Source of the DNA: Salinivibrio sp. ES.052
GTDB lineage: Bacteria > Pseudomonadota > Gammaproteobacteria > Enterobacterales > Vibrionaceae
Reading direction: 5' to 3'
DNA length: 64,000 nucleotides
NCBI RefSeq assembly: GCF_900141775.1
Contig: NZ_FSRI01000003.1
Span: 310,001 to 374,000, forward strand
Shown: piece after piece, positions 27,507-35,897 of the stretch
How positions within the stretch are numbered: position 1 is the stretch's first letter
Layout of the letters: every line of letters starts with the position of its first letter
Made by a program: the position numbers and the translations under genes
The notes under the pieces: model-generated
Databases searched by the model: none
Told to the model about the DNA's origin: nothing
What the model saw: only the letters and a program-made list of their open reading frames with translations

Positions 27507-28615
27507 CAAAATCCACTGCAATGCTTATCGGCCAAACAGGCATGCCGGATTATCCGATCAGACGCCAATTGGGGTGGTTCGAATTCTTACCCACATGGTG
27601 TTTCTACGCGCCGGTTGTACTTCAGTCAGTGGGGCTGGGGGTTTACTACCGGAGTTTAACGTTACCTTTGCTGGCGAACCCAGGGATTACCCTTTCGGGG
27701 ATGGTGGGCGAGGCCAAATCAGATATTTTTGCTCAAGCCGGTGAGCATGCCCAGCAATACATTGCACCCTACTGGCGTTGGCACAAACCCAAAAAGATGA
27801 CAAGCGCTATACAAAACAATTTATTGGCAGAACTAAGGGCGGCAGGCCTATCAATACCATTGGTTGCTAAGCCCGATAAAGGATGCCGTGGTGCGGGGGT
27901 GCAGTACATTGATAGTGAGCAGAAGGTACTCGATTATGTGGCGGCCTTTCCAGAGGAAAGGGATATAGTGTTTCAAGCGCTTGCTCCGTATGAGGCGGAA
28001 GCAGGCTTGTTTTACATCCGCTACCCGGGAGAGGGTCAAGGGCAAATTTTTTCGTTAGGGTTAAAATATTTGCCTGCGGTGGTCGGTGATGGTGTTAGTA
28101 CACTAGAGGCATTAATACGGTGTAATGAGACCGTGGCCGATCGCGCCCATTTGTATCATCAGCGACATCGCGATCGCTTACAGAATGTGGTACCGGCTGG
28201 AGAGCGTGTCCCGCTGGCTTTTTCCGGTAGCCATTGTCGTGGGGCAATCTTTAAAGACGGTGCGTCCTGGATAACGCCTGAACTGACCGCGCGTATTGAT
28301 GCGATCGCCAAAGATATTGAAGGTTTTTACTTTGGTCGTTTTGATATCAAGTTTCGAGATATTCCGTCGCTAATAAAAGGAAAGGAGCTGTGTATCGTGG
28401 AAGTCAACGGGGCAAGCAGCGAGCCTGCACACATCTGGGACAGTGATGGCGGGTATTGTCAGGCTGTTCGTGCCCTACTGTGCCAGTATCGACACCTCTA
28501 TCATATTGGTGAATGCATACGGCGTCGAGGGCATAAACCGCCGTCATTACGGGCATTGCTTCGTGTTTGGTTCCAAGAAAGACATTGGATGACACAGTAC
28601 CCCGATACCGATTAA
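27503..28615 (+). CDS. ATP-grasp ligase-like protein, function unknown
   Basis: A 370-residue protein with an ATP-grasp fold related to D-Ala-D-Ala ligase and carboxylate-amine ligases. Visible: PLVAKPDKGCRGAGVQYI (ATP-binding lysine and glycine-rich loop, about 114-131), FQALAPYEAEAGLFYIRYPGEG, GDGVSTL, and the metal-binding end FDIKFRD-KELCIVEVNGASSEPAHIWD with glutamate and asparagine. The N-terminal 100 residues (LGWFEFLPTWCFYAPVVLQ) may lie along the membrane. Translation is coupled to the DedA gene by an ATGA overlap, so it may activate or modify a lipid or cell-envelope carboxylate. That link is inference; no substrate is known. Confidence 0.8.
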   Translation: MTKSTAMLIGQTGMPDYPIRRQLGWFEFLPTWCFYAPVVLQSVGLGVYYRSLTLPLLANPGITLSGMVGEAKSDIFAQAGEHAQQYIAPYWRWHKPKKMTSAIQNNLLAELRAAGLSIPLVAKPDKGCRGAGVQYIDSEQKVLDYVAAFPEERDIVFQALAPYEAEAGLFYIRYPGEGQGQIFSLGLKYLPAVVGDGVSTLEALIRCNETVADRAHLYHQRHRDRLQNVVPAGERVPLAFSGSHCRGAIFKDGASWITPELTARIDAIAKDIEGFYFGRFDIKFRDIPSLIKGKELCIVEVNGASSEPAHIWDSDGGYCQAVRALLCQYRHLYHIGECIRRRGHKPPSLRALLRVWFQERHWMTQYPDTD

Positions 28616-28686
28616 AGCGGCATGACTTCTGCTTAAACATTAAGCACATCGGCACGGCTTGCCGCAAACTGTACTAAGGTGAAGGT

Positions 28687-29235
28687 ATGCATTCTAGTTT
28701 AACAAACGCAGATAGCGCGATTATTGGCGGGAACCTGGATGTGATGTATCAGGCGCAACTGTTATTGGCTGAGGTGACCGATACCGCTTACAGCCGAAAA
28801 CGTGCGGATGGGTTTACCAGCACGATTGGTCAACATATGCGGCATGCACTCGATATGTTCTGGGCGTTGAAGCAGGGCGAAACTCGCGGCTTAATAGATG
28901 CAGATCAACGGCGTCGTGGACACCGAGTGGAGCTGGACAGACACGCTGCGCTTAATGAATGGCAATCCTTGGCCGATTGGCTCCATAGCCTGTCGAGTCA
29001 ACGGCTTCATCGGCCTATAAACGTTTCCACTCAAGTCACCTTATATGCCACCAACACGGTCGAAACGCCGTCAACCATGATGCGAGAGTTGATTGCCGTC
29101 TCAAGTCATGCCACCCATCATTTTGCGATGATCCGCTGCGCGGCGTATCAACTGGGAGAAGTTTTGGACGAGCATATAGGCGTGGCAGCGGCAACTGCAA
29201 GTTATGAGCGAGAGCATCATTCATGTGCACGCTAA
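28687..29235 (+). CDS. DinB-like (DUF664) four-helix protein
   Basis: A 182-residue protein of the DinB/YfiT four-helix bundle type, usually metal-binding. Candidate metal histidines are H52 in TIGQHMRHALDMFW, and H137 and H141 in SSHATHHFAMI. AAGGTG is upstream of the ATG. Its last 13 bp overlap the NRDE gene in another frame, so the two are translated as a pair. Members can be thiol-dependent transferases with mycothiol or bacillithiol, but this is not known for proteobacterial ones. Confidence 0.75.
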   Translation: MHSSLTNADSAIIGGNLDVMYQAQLLLAEVTDTAYSRKRADGFTSTIGQHMRHALDMFWALKQGETRGLIDADQRRRGHRVELDRHAALNEWQSLADWLHSLSSQRLHRPINVSTQVTLYATNTVETPSTMMRELIAVSSHATHHFAMIRCAAYQLGEVLDEHIGVAAATASYEREHHSCAR

Positions 29236-29993
29236 CCTGGCTAACGACGGAGCGGGGGTTTGAGTTGTGTTTTAATCGCGATGAAGCTCGAGGAAGGAGT
29301 CGCGCTTTCCCTCCGAAAATATATCACGTCGATGGGACGCGCGTATTAATGCCGATTGACCCTGACGGGATGGGAACGTGGATCGCGGCGAATGAGCATG
29401 GTCTTGTGGTGTGTTTATTGAACGACTATCAGCACGGCCACCGCGTTGTGCCGACGCGGAGTCGAGGTCAACTGGTTAAATCGGTGTCGGTCGCTCAACG
29501 TTTGTCGCATGTGGCTAACATCATGATGGCGCAAGACATGCGTGATTTCTCTCCATTCATGTTAGTGGCGTTTGCACCTGACTCGGCGAGTGGCTCTCCA
29601 GTCTTTCCACTGGCATGGCGCTGGAACGGAAGGGTTTTAAAGGAAGTTAATTGCTTGCCTCCCGTGGTGTCTTCCGCGGTTGATATTGAAGCCGTCGCGC
29701 AGGCCCGATCAGACTATTTAGCGCTGCAGTTACGTGACGCCTCTCCCGTCGGCACTCTCCTTGATTATCATCGCAGTCACGTCCCCAACCAAGGTCACTT
29801 ATCGGTTTGTATGCACCGTGACGATGCCAGTACAGTGAGCCTAACGCACATATGCGTCGACACGGAGAGTGTGGATATGCATTATTACGACGGTTCGCCT
29901 TGTCGAGTCAGTACGCCGCAAGCTGCCCAATTACCGCTTACGGCAGATGTGGCGTCGTATTTAAAAACCAATACTAGTACCGACACTCACTGA
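29223..29993 (+). CDS. NRDE/TANGO2-family protein
   Basis: A 256-residue protein starting MCTLTWLTTERGFELCFNRDE, with Cys2 as a possible N-terminal nucleophile and the diagnostic NRDE motif at 18-21. PPKIYHVDGTRVLMPIDPDGMGTWIAANEHGLVVCLLNDY follows and is typical of the Ntn-like fold. Human TANGO2 has been linked to haem and lipid metabolism; bacterial roles are largely unknown. It overlaps the DinB-like gene by 13 bp. Its 3' end overlaps the convergent outer-membrane protein gene by 33 bp. Confidence 0.85.
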   Translation: MCTLTWLTTERGFELCFNRDEARGRSRAFPPKIYHVDGTRVLMPIDPDGMGTWIAANEHGLVVCLLNDYQHGHRVVPTRSRGQLVKSVSVAQRLSHVANIMMAQDMRDFSPFMLVAFAPDSASGSPVFPLAWRWNGRVLKEVNCLPPVVSSAVDIEAVAQARSDYLALQLRDASPVGTLLDYHRSHVPNQGHLSVCMHRDDASTVSLTHICVDTESVDMHYYDGSPCRVSTPQAAQLPLTADVASYLKTNTSTDTH

Positions 29994-30470
29994 GCTGGTT
30001 TCAGCATCCCCTCTATCCGCATAGGTGAGTTCAAATGCCATTTTGGGTCCGACCGTAGGTTGCAATTCAAATCCCACTGTACCCGTGGCGCCCCAGCCAA
30101 TGTCCTTTTCAGAGCCGAACTCGGTTTGGTAATAGTTGCCACCCCCGCGTAAATAGACACTCCCCATGGTCATGGGAAAGTTCACTTGCACGCCGACAGG
30201 GATATAGCTTGAGGTTAATGTGGTCTTCGTACCATTGGTGTTATCAAAATCGGCACTGGTTTCGCCGTAACCACTATAAAGACTGGTGTAATCTGTGACT
30301 CGTAAAGTACCGTTAACTTCCCACGTGTACCCGGTTTCAGTTTGAGAAGCATACTTTACATCGGTAACACTTGCGCTGGCACCGATGCTTAGCGGAGAGG
30401 TTTGAGCGTGTGCGGTGGTGGCCAGTAACATGCCCGCAAAGAGCGTAGCAAACGATAAGCTTTTCGTCAT
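29961..30470 (-). CDS. Small outer-membrane beta-barrel protein
   Basis: A 169-residue exported protein: signal peptide (about 1-22, MTKSLSFATLFAGMLLATTAHA) then an alternating polar/aromatic pattern of beta strands (GYTWEVNGTLRVTDYTSLYSGYGET, GSVYLRGGGNYYQTEFGS, VGTSIGF at the end). The C-terminal phenylalanine is the usual barrel-assembly signal. Length fits an eight-stranded barrel (YfaZ/OmpA-like), though I cannot assign a family. The ATG at 30470 is preferred over 30479 because it begins the signal peptide. The gene's 3' end overlaps the NRDE gene on the other strand. Confidence 0.8.
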   Translation of the reverse strand: MTKSLSFATLFAGMLLATTAHAQTSPLSIGASASVTDVKYASQTETGYTWEVNGTLRVTDYTSLYSGYGETSADFDNTNGTKTTLTSSYIPVGVQVNFPMTMGSVYLRGGGNYYQTEFGSEKDIGWGATGTVGFELQPTVGPKMAFELTYADRGDAETSSVSVGTSIGF

Positions 30471-30691
30471 AATAACCATCCTTTTGGCCGAGAGTGTGTC
30501 TGACGCATCTATTCAGTATAAAAGGATAGCGGCGAGCGTCCACCAAGCTTGAGTGATATTTGCGCTTTAACACAATATCGTTATAAAGAATCTTCCCAAT
30601 CGATTTTAACTGTTAGCAAGCAGTGCTATTGTATTGCCCCTTGTGTACCAGCATGACCCCATGCGTGTTTGTCTCTCAAAGGGCTTTAAAA

Positions 30692-31279
30692 ATGAAATTT
30701 GCTGTTCTCGATCAAGCGACCTACGACCATCTTTACCGTGATATTGAAGCCTTTCGAATCACGTTTGATCTGCCTTGTAATGATCCAAGTTCATTAGATG
30801 ATAAGGCCGATGATCTCCATACGGCACTCGCGGTTGAGGAAATGACCGAATTGGCAGAGGCTGATTCGCTGGTTGAACAAGTCGATGCCATTGTTGATAG
30901 TGTGTATGTACTCATGGGACGCGCGGTACAGATGGGTGCGCGTGGGTATCGTGATCAACTTGAAGTCAGTTACATGATCGATATTTTGCTTCAAATAGCG
31001 AATCGACTTGGAATCGATTTCACCACATGCTGGGATGAAGTCCATCGCAGCAACATGAGTAAAGTCTGCCGTAACGAGAATGAGTTCATTGAGACTCAGG
31101 CGTTCTATACGAAAAAAGGCATTGAGGTAGTGGCGAGCCCGAAAGAAGAAGGGATTATCGCGAAATGTGCTGCTGACGTGACGGTGGACGGTAAGCTTAT
31201 TCGTGAAGGCAAGGTCATGAAGTCGGTCTATTATCGTCCTGCCGATCTTGCCAAATGTGTGATGGATGAACTGACTTAA
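30692..31279 (+). CDS. MazG-like nucleotide pyrophosphohydrolase
   Basis: A 195-residue protein beginning MKFAVLDQATYDHLY. The all-alpha MazG/phosphoribosyl-ATP pyrophosphohydrolase signature EExxE-12-28-ExxD is present as AVEEMTELAEADSLVEQVDAIVDSVYVLMG, and DEVHRSNMSK matches later helix residues. A C-terminal part (about 140-195, VVASPKEEGIIAKCAADVTVDGKLIREGKVMKS) is an extension beyond the core. It would cleave a nucleotide triphosphate or analog, perhaps a house-cleaning role. The open frame extends to 30623 but the internal ATG gives the family start. A strong terminator follows. Confidence 0.8.
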   Translation: MKFAVLDQATYDHLYRDIEAFRITFDLPCNDPSSLDDKADDLHTALAVEEMTELAEADSLVEQVDAIVDSVYVLMGRAVQMGARGYRDQLEVSYMIDILLQIANRLGIDFTTCWDEVHRSNMSKVCRNENEFIETQAFYTKKGIEVVASPKEEGIIAKCAADVTVDGKLIREGKVMKSVYYRPADLAKCVMDELT

Positions 31280-31305
31280 TCGCACGTTACCGTCGGATAG
31301 ATATA

Positions 31306-31338
31306 AAGCGCCACTTCATCAAAAGAGTGGCGTTTTTT
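31306..31338 (+). terminator. Intrinsic terminator after MazG-like gene
   Basis: Seven-base-pair stem CGCCACT / AGTGGCG with a 10-nt loop, followed by six T residues; A-rich left side. A clear intrinsic terminator 27 bp after the stop codon. Confidence 0.88.
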
Positions 31339-31602
31339 CGTTGTCAGTGGGTTCTTGATTTGACTAGAGTAAAAGCTCTTCCTTCCCTCCAACTTGCGCC
31401 TTTGTCATGAAAGTGTTGCGAAATTGTCTTCTTTTATTACAAATAGTGCGCCTTATCTTCCTCTATACTTTTGCACTTAGCGCTGATTTAGGTCTAAGTT
31501 AAAGGTTTGCAGTTGCTTTAGAGTAACGACACTTTTTTTAGTGTAATCGCTCAACATCTTGAGCGGCTCACGCTTTCGCAACGCATTATAAGGGAGAGCA
31601 CC
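31339..31602 (+). promoter_or_regulatory. Leader of the FabI-MaoC/Pta-AckA operon with two inverted repeats
   Basis: Between the terminator and the GTG start, the region holds ACTTAG-N13-CTAAGT (31475-31499) and a 7-bp stem hairpin CGCTCAA-N4-TTGAGCG (31548-31565), about 37 bp before the start. Either may be an operator or a 5'-UTR structure. No matching FadR or PsrA site was recognised. Confidence 0.35.
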
Positions 31603-32376
31603 GTGGAACATCCTTTCTCACTTGAAGGTAAAGTCGGCATCATTGCCGGGTTAGCGAATGAAAACAGTATTGCATTTGGCTGTGCTCAAGCACTGAGCCA
31701 AGCAGGCGCAGACATACTGGTGACCTATGGTAGTCCCAAGGCAGAGCGCTTTGTCACCCCTTTGAAGGCATCAATGGGTGATCCTGAGTTGATGCTTTGT
31801 GATGTCCAAGATGACCAACAGCTTGATGCACTATTTGCACGCGCCAAAGAAAAATGGGGACGGGTTGATTTTGTGGTGCATTCCATTGCGTTTGCACCAT
31901 TGGATGATTTGCATGGCCGCGTGGTTGATTGCTCGCGTGAGGGATTTTCGCTCGCGATGGATATTTCTTGCCACTCATTTATTCGCATGGCCAAACGCGC
32001 CGAGCCGCTGATGTCGTCCGGTGGGACACTCTTTAACATGTCTTACTACGGTGCCGAGAAAGCGGTGGATAATTATAACTTGATGGGGCCGGTTAAAGCT
32101 GCGCTGGAATCGACAACTCGCTACCTTGCGGCGGAGTTAGGGCCACAAGGTATTCGTGTTCATGCCATTTCGCCTGGCCCTATTCGTACGCGTGCAGCCT
32201 CTGGATTAAAAGAGTTTGAAGCCCTGGCGGTAGATGGCGAAACGCGCTCACCGCTGCGTCGACTCGCGACGGTTCAAGATGTCGGTAACGCCGTGGTCTA
32301 CCTGTCTGCCGATGCAGGATGTGTATTGACAGGATTAACGCACTATGTCGATGCCGGTCATCATCTTCGATTTTAA
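31603..32376 (+). CDS. Enoyl-ACP reductase, FabI-like
   Basis: A 257-residue FabI-type SDR that would reduce enoyl-ACP or enoyl-CoA with NAD(P)H. The FabI pattern is clear: GKVGIIAGLANENSIAFGCAQAL, FVVHSIAFAP, MSYYGAEKAVDNYNLMGPVKAALES with Tyr148, Tyr158 and Lys165 as the catalytic set, and HAISPGPIRTRAASGLKEFE. The start is a GTG preceded by GGGAGAG. It heads an operon with a MaoC-phosphotransacylase fusion (43 bp downstream) and an acetate-kinase-family enzyme, so it may be a dedicated reductase for short-chain acyl-CoA rather than the housekeeping fatty-acid enzyme. Confidence 0.85.
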   Translation: MEHPFSLEGKVGIIAGLANENSIAFGCAQALSQAGADILVTYGSPKAERFVTPLKASMGDPELMLCDVQDDQQLDALFARAKEKWGRVDFVVHSIAFAPLDDLHGRVVDCSREGFSLAMDISCHSFIRMAKRAEPLMSSGGTLFNMSYYGAEKAVDNYNLMGPVKAALESTTRYLAAELGPQGIRVHAISPGPIRTRAASGLKEFEALAVDGETRSPLRRLATVQDVGNAVVYLSADAGCVLTGLTHYVDAGHHLRF

Positions 32377-32419
32377 ATTCATATAGTTACCGACTTAATC
32401 GATTATTGAGGAGCCCACT

Positions 32420-33838
32420 ATGACAGGGACACATAACGAGGAAGTCATCGAGAATAAGACGTACGATGAAATTTCAATAGGTGATGAGGCATTTTTAGAG
32501 AAACGCCTGACTATGGAGGATATAAAGCTCTTTGCGATTATGTCCGGAGACGTGAATCCTGCTCACGTGGATGATGACTTTGCGAAAAGCAGTCGCTTTC
32601 AAGAGATCATTGCCCATGGCATGTGGGGCGGAGCGCTGATATCAACCGTGTTAGGGACTAAGTTGCCTGGGCCTGGCACCGTGTATTTGGGTCAGACGCT
32701 CTCCTTTAAGGCACCCGTGATGCTTGGGGATGTGTTACGGGTCGTGGTACGCGTCGGCCAAATGGATGATAAAAGACATCATATTGTGTTTGCTTGCCGC
32801 TGTGAAAACCAACGCGGTGATACCGTGATAGAAGGCGAAGCGCGTGTGCTAGCGCCTACGAAAAAAGTGAGACGCCAACGCACTGTGATGCCTGAAGTCC
32901 GCTTGTCAGAGAGAGGACAGCTACACGCCATTCTTACCGCCGCAGATCATCCCGATCCTATGCATACGGCTGTTGTCCATCCGGTTGATGACAGCTCTAT
33001 TCGTGGCGCAGTGGCGTCGGCCAAACAACAACTGATCATTCCGACCCTTGTGGGGCCCAAAGATAAAATTCTCGCGGCGGCGGATAAAGCTGAGTTGGAG
33101 ATTAAAGATTTTGAGATTGTTGATGTGCCACACAGTCATGCCGCTGCCGAGCGGGCCGTTGAAATGGCACGTGCGGGGCAAATTGAAGCCTTGATGAAAG
33201 GGGCCCTACACACTGATGAATTGCTGCATGAGGTGGTTAAACGTGAAGGCGGCTTGCGCACAGAGCGATGTTTGAGCCATGTGATGGCGTTTGATGTGCC
33301 GACGTATCCACGACCGCTATTGATTACCGATGCGGCGATTAATATCTCCCCAGGGCTGGCGCAAAAGCGCGATATTATCCAAAATGCGATCGAGCTCGCT
33401 CATGCGATTGGGAATACCAATCCGCGCGTTGCCATATTGTCTGCTGTTGAAACCATTAACCCTAAACTCAATGCAACCATTGATGCTGCAGCACTGTGTA
33501 AGATGGCCGAGCGTGGCCAGATTACCGGGGGAATTCTTGATGGGCCACTGGCCTTTGATAGCGCTGTGTCTGAAGATTCACGCGCGACAAAAGGCATTGA
33601 ATCGCCCGTGGCAGGGTGCGCTGATATATTGATGGCACCGGATCTTGAGGCTGCCAATATGCTCATGAAGCAACTGACGTACCTCGCTGATGCAACGGGA
33701 GCGGGCGTTGTCGTCGGGGCTCGAGTCCCCATTATGTTGACCAGTCGTGCCGATGATGCATTGACACGTATCGCCTCAAGTGCACTTGCTTTGCTATTGG
33801 CAGACTATCAACGAAAAGCGCTCGATATGCGCACATAG
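32420..33838 (+). CDS. MaoC enoyl-CoA hydratase / phosphate acyltransferase fusion
   Basis: A 472-residue two-domain protein. Residues about 10-145 form a MaoC/(R)-specific hydratase hot-dog domain with the hydratase dyad in MSGDVNPAHVD (Asp44, His49) and IIAHGMWGGALIS. Residues about 160-470 form a PTA/PTB domain: DDSSIRGAVASAKQ, PTLVGPK, EALMKGALHTDELLHEV, LLITDAAINISPGLAQKRDIIQNAI and GILDGPLAFDSAVSE. It could hydrate a trans-enoyl-CoA and transfer the acyl group to phosphate. GAGG precedes the ATG. The acetate-kinase-family gene begins 6 bp after its stop. Such fusions exist in other proteobacteria; substrate chain length is unknown. Confidence 0.87.
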   Translation: MTGTHNEEVIENKTYDEISIGDEAFLEKRLTMEDIKLFAIMSGDVNPAHVDDDFAKSSRFQEIIAHGMWGGALISTVLGTKLPGPGTVYLGQTLSFKAPVMLGDVLRVVVRVGQMDDKRHHIVFACRCENQRGDTVIEGEARVLAPTKKVRRQRTVMPEVRLSERGQLHAILTAADHPDPMHTAVVHPVDDSSIRGAVASAKQQLIIPTLVGPKDKILAAADKAELEIKDFEIVDVPHSHAAAERAVEMARAGQIEALMKGALHTDELLHEVVKREGGLRTERCLSHVMAFDVPTYPRPLLITDAAINISPGLAQKRDIIQNAIELAHAIGNTNPRVAILSAVETINPKLNATIDAAALCKMAERGQITGGILDGPLAFDSAVSEDSRATKGIESPVAGCADILMAPDLEAANMLMKQLTYLADATGAGVVVGARVPIMLTSRADDALTRIASSALALLLADYQRKALDMRT

Positions 33839-33844
33839 GTTGCT

Positions 33845-35041
33845 ATGGCTAATATTCTCGTGATTAATAGTGGTTCATCGAGCCTGAAGTTTGCGCTATT
33901 CGATGCTGATATTCAGTGCGACCACGATGAGATGGACGCCGTCTCCTACGTGTTTCGCGGTCAGTTTTCAGGATTGGGGACGGAGCGATACGAAGTGACG
34001 GTAGAGACAGCAGGAGTGACTGCGACCTCGTCACCCGCAGAGGCGAACGACCACCAGACGGCGATCCTATCGTTATTAAACTGGTTAGAACACCAGGGGG
34101 CACTCACGGATCTGGTGGCGGTGGGGCACCGTGTCGTACACGGGGGGATGCATTTTGATCAAGCAACCTGTTTAGATGAACACAAGATAGCACTTCTTGA
34201 GGCGTTAACGTCGTTGGCACCGCTTCATCAACCATACAGCTTGGCGCCGATAAGGGCATTGCAAATGCGTTTGCCAGACATGCCTCAGATTGCCTGTTTC
34301 GACACGGCTTTCCATACCCAGCAACCACGTCAAGCTCGTCAATTTGCATTACCCTATCCGATGTATGATCGTGGCTTCCAACGGTATGGATTTCATGGCC
34401 TTTCCTATGATTATATTTGCCGCTGTTTACCGGTAGTGATCCCCCATTACGATCCTCAATCACGGGTGATTGTTGCCCATTTAGGTAATGGTGCCAGTTT
34501 ATGTGCGATCAAAGCGGGGCAAAGTGTTGCCTCGACCATGGGATTCACTGCGCTTGAAGGATTGCCCATGGGGACTCGAAGTGGGGCGATTGATGCGGGG
34601 TTGGTCTTACATTTGATTGCTGAAGAGGGGATGACCGTTGAAGAGGTGACGGCGCTCCTCTACAAAGAGTCCGGCCTATTAGGCTTGTCGGGGATTAGCA
34701 GTGACATGAAAACCCTGTTGCGCAGTGATAAACCAAGAGCACAGCAGGCGATTACGCATTATTGTTACCGTATTGCGCGCGAAATAGGCAGTTTGAGTGC
34801 CGCCCTGGGTGGCGTAGATCATCTAGTGTTTACAGCCGGGGTGGGCGAGCATGCCGTGCCGGTGCGAGACAATGTGGTGCGCCAATGTGGCTGGCTCGGC
34901 ATGATGATAGATGACGTGGCGAACCAAAGCCATCAAACCTGTATATCCTCACCAAAAAGCGAAGTGGACGTGTGGATCATCCCGACCGATGAGGAGCGCG
35001 TGATCGCGATGGATTGTGCGGCATTCATTGCGCCACGATAG
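33845..35041 (+). CDS. Acetate/propionate-family kinase
   Basis: A 398-residue AckA-family kinase that makes ATP from acyl phosphate or the reverse. All core motifs appear: ILVINSGSSSLKFALF, AVGHRVVHGG, CFDTAFHTQ, RYGFHGLSYDY, VAHLGNGASLCA, STMGFTALEGLPMGTRSGAIDAG, LGLSGISSDM and FTAGVGEH. It follows the phosphotransacylase fusion by 6 bp, so the pair can form an acyl-CoA to acid plus ATP route. The housekeeping ackA-pta pair is usually separate, and this copy may prefer butyrate or propionate. That preference is inferred from its partners only. Confidence 0.9.
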   Translation: MANILVINSGSSSLKFALFDADIQCDHDEMDAVSYVFRGQFSGLGTERYEVTVETAGVTATSSPAEANDHQTAILSLLNWLEHQGALTDLVAVGHRVVHGGMHFDQATCLDEHKIALLEALTSLAPLHQPYSLAPIRALQMRLPDMPQIACFDTAFHTQQPRQARQFALPYPMYDRGFQRYGFHGLSYDYICRCLPVVIPHYDPQSRVIVAHLGNGASLCAIKAGQSVASTMGFTALEGLPMGTRSGAIDAGLVLHLIAEEGMTVEEVTALLYKESGLLGLSGISSDMKTLLRSDKPRAQQAITHYCYRIAREIGSLSAALGGVDHLVFTAGVGEHAVPVRDNVVRQCGWLGMMIDDVANQSHQTCISSPKSEVDVWIIPTDEERVIAMDCAAFIAPR

Positions 35042-35176
35042 AGACCGTTCTGGATGGATGCATCATAAATATGCACCTAAAAGTGTGATATTCCATACAA
35101 TATTTTTTCTTTCAGTGCACGGTCGGGCGCGAAATGCGTATCCTTAGCGCGGACAAAGGGAAGTAAGGATAACATT

Positions 35177-35866
35177 ATGATGCGCTGGTTTTGGGTGAGT
35201 GTATTGATGCTCAGCCTGACGGGGTGTGCGCAAAAGCTAGGCCGACCATTTGATATAAAAAACCTGGCCAAGTCAGACATGGATTTGATTACCGATATTC
35301 ATATCGCTGAAATTCGTCAGATCACCGAGCGGTTATTGATTAAGCTCTATAAACGTAACCCTAGAGAGCTTAACAAGGTGCCCGGTATGACTATCGACCA
35401 ACGTGTTAACCAGCTGATGGGTGAGCAACGCCCCCAGAATGGATTCCGTGAATTGGGTGGAATGGATGGGATTGCATTACTGCCGTTGGCATTTTCGACC
35501 GAATTTGAGGGTGATCGTGTGTTTGCTCTCATGGCCGGGGTGACTGGCATGATCAGTGCCAGCTATAACCACCAAACCGAATTCTTTTTACTCGATGACA
35601 TCGACCAGCAAAAACTTTACAACTGCGCGCGTAATCTCGAGAAAATTGCGTGGCTGTTAAATAACCGTCGTGATCCTCAAGGCAATTTACTGCTGCTCAG
35701 CAACGGCATTAATCAAAACGGTGTACCCAATTACAGTTATGAGCGTTTACTTAGCCAGATGATATTGATCCAAGATATGATGGCACTGATGGTGGCGGAC
35801 AGCACCAATCGCAATATTAACCAAGTGGTACATAGCATGGCGTCCATGACATTTTTTCCCATCTAG
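35177..35866 (+). CDS. Predicted lipoprotein, unknown function
   Basis: A 229-residue protein with a short signal and lipobox: MMRWFWVSVLMLSLTGCAQ, with Cys16 as lipidation site. The residue after Cys is Ala, so sorting to the outer membrane is likely. The mature part is mostly helical, with DMDLITDIHIAEIRQITERLLIKLYKRNPRELNKVPG, GFRELGGMDGIALLPLAFSTEFEGDRVFALMAGVTGMISASYNH and a C-terminal helix MILIQDMMALMVADSTNRN. TAAGGA lies 8 nt before the ATG. I do not recognise a characterised family. It is alone, with the SDR pair convergent. Confidence 0.8.
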   Translation: MMRWFWVSVLMLSLTGCAQKLGRPFDIKNLAKSDMDLITDIHIAEIRQITERLLIKLYKRNPRELNKVPGMTIDQRVNQLMGEQRPQNGFRELGGMDGIALLPLAFSTEFEGDRVFALMAGVTGMISASYNHQTEFFLLDDIDQQKLYNCARNLEKIAWLLNNRRDPQGNLLLLSNGINQNGVPNYSYERLLSQMILIQDMMALMVADSTNRNINQVVHSMASMTFFPI

Positions 35867-35871
35867 TGTAA

Positions 35872-35892
35872 CAGGCGGGGTCTAGCCGCCTG
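35872..35892. terminator. Hairpin between convergent lipoprotein and SDR genes
   Basis: Seven-bp stem CAGGCGG / CCGCCTG with a 7-nt loop in the 31-bp gap between two convergent stops. There is no U-run on either side, so termination may be weak, but the position suggests this role. Confidence 0.5.
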
Positions 35893-35897
35893 CATCA

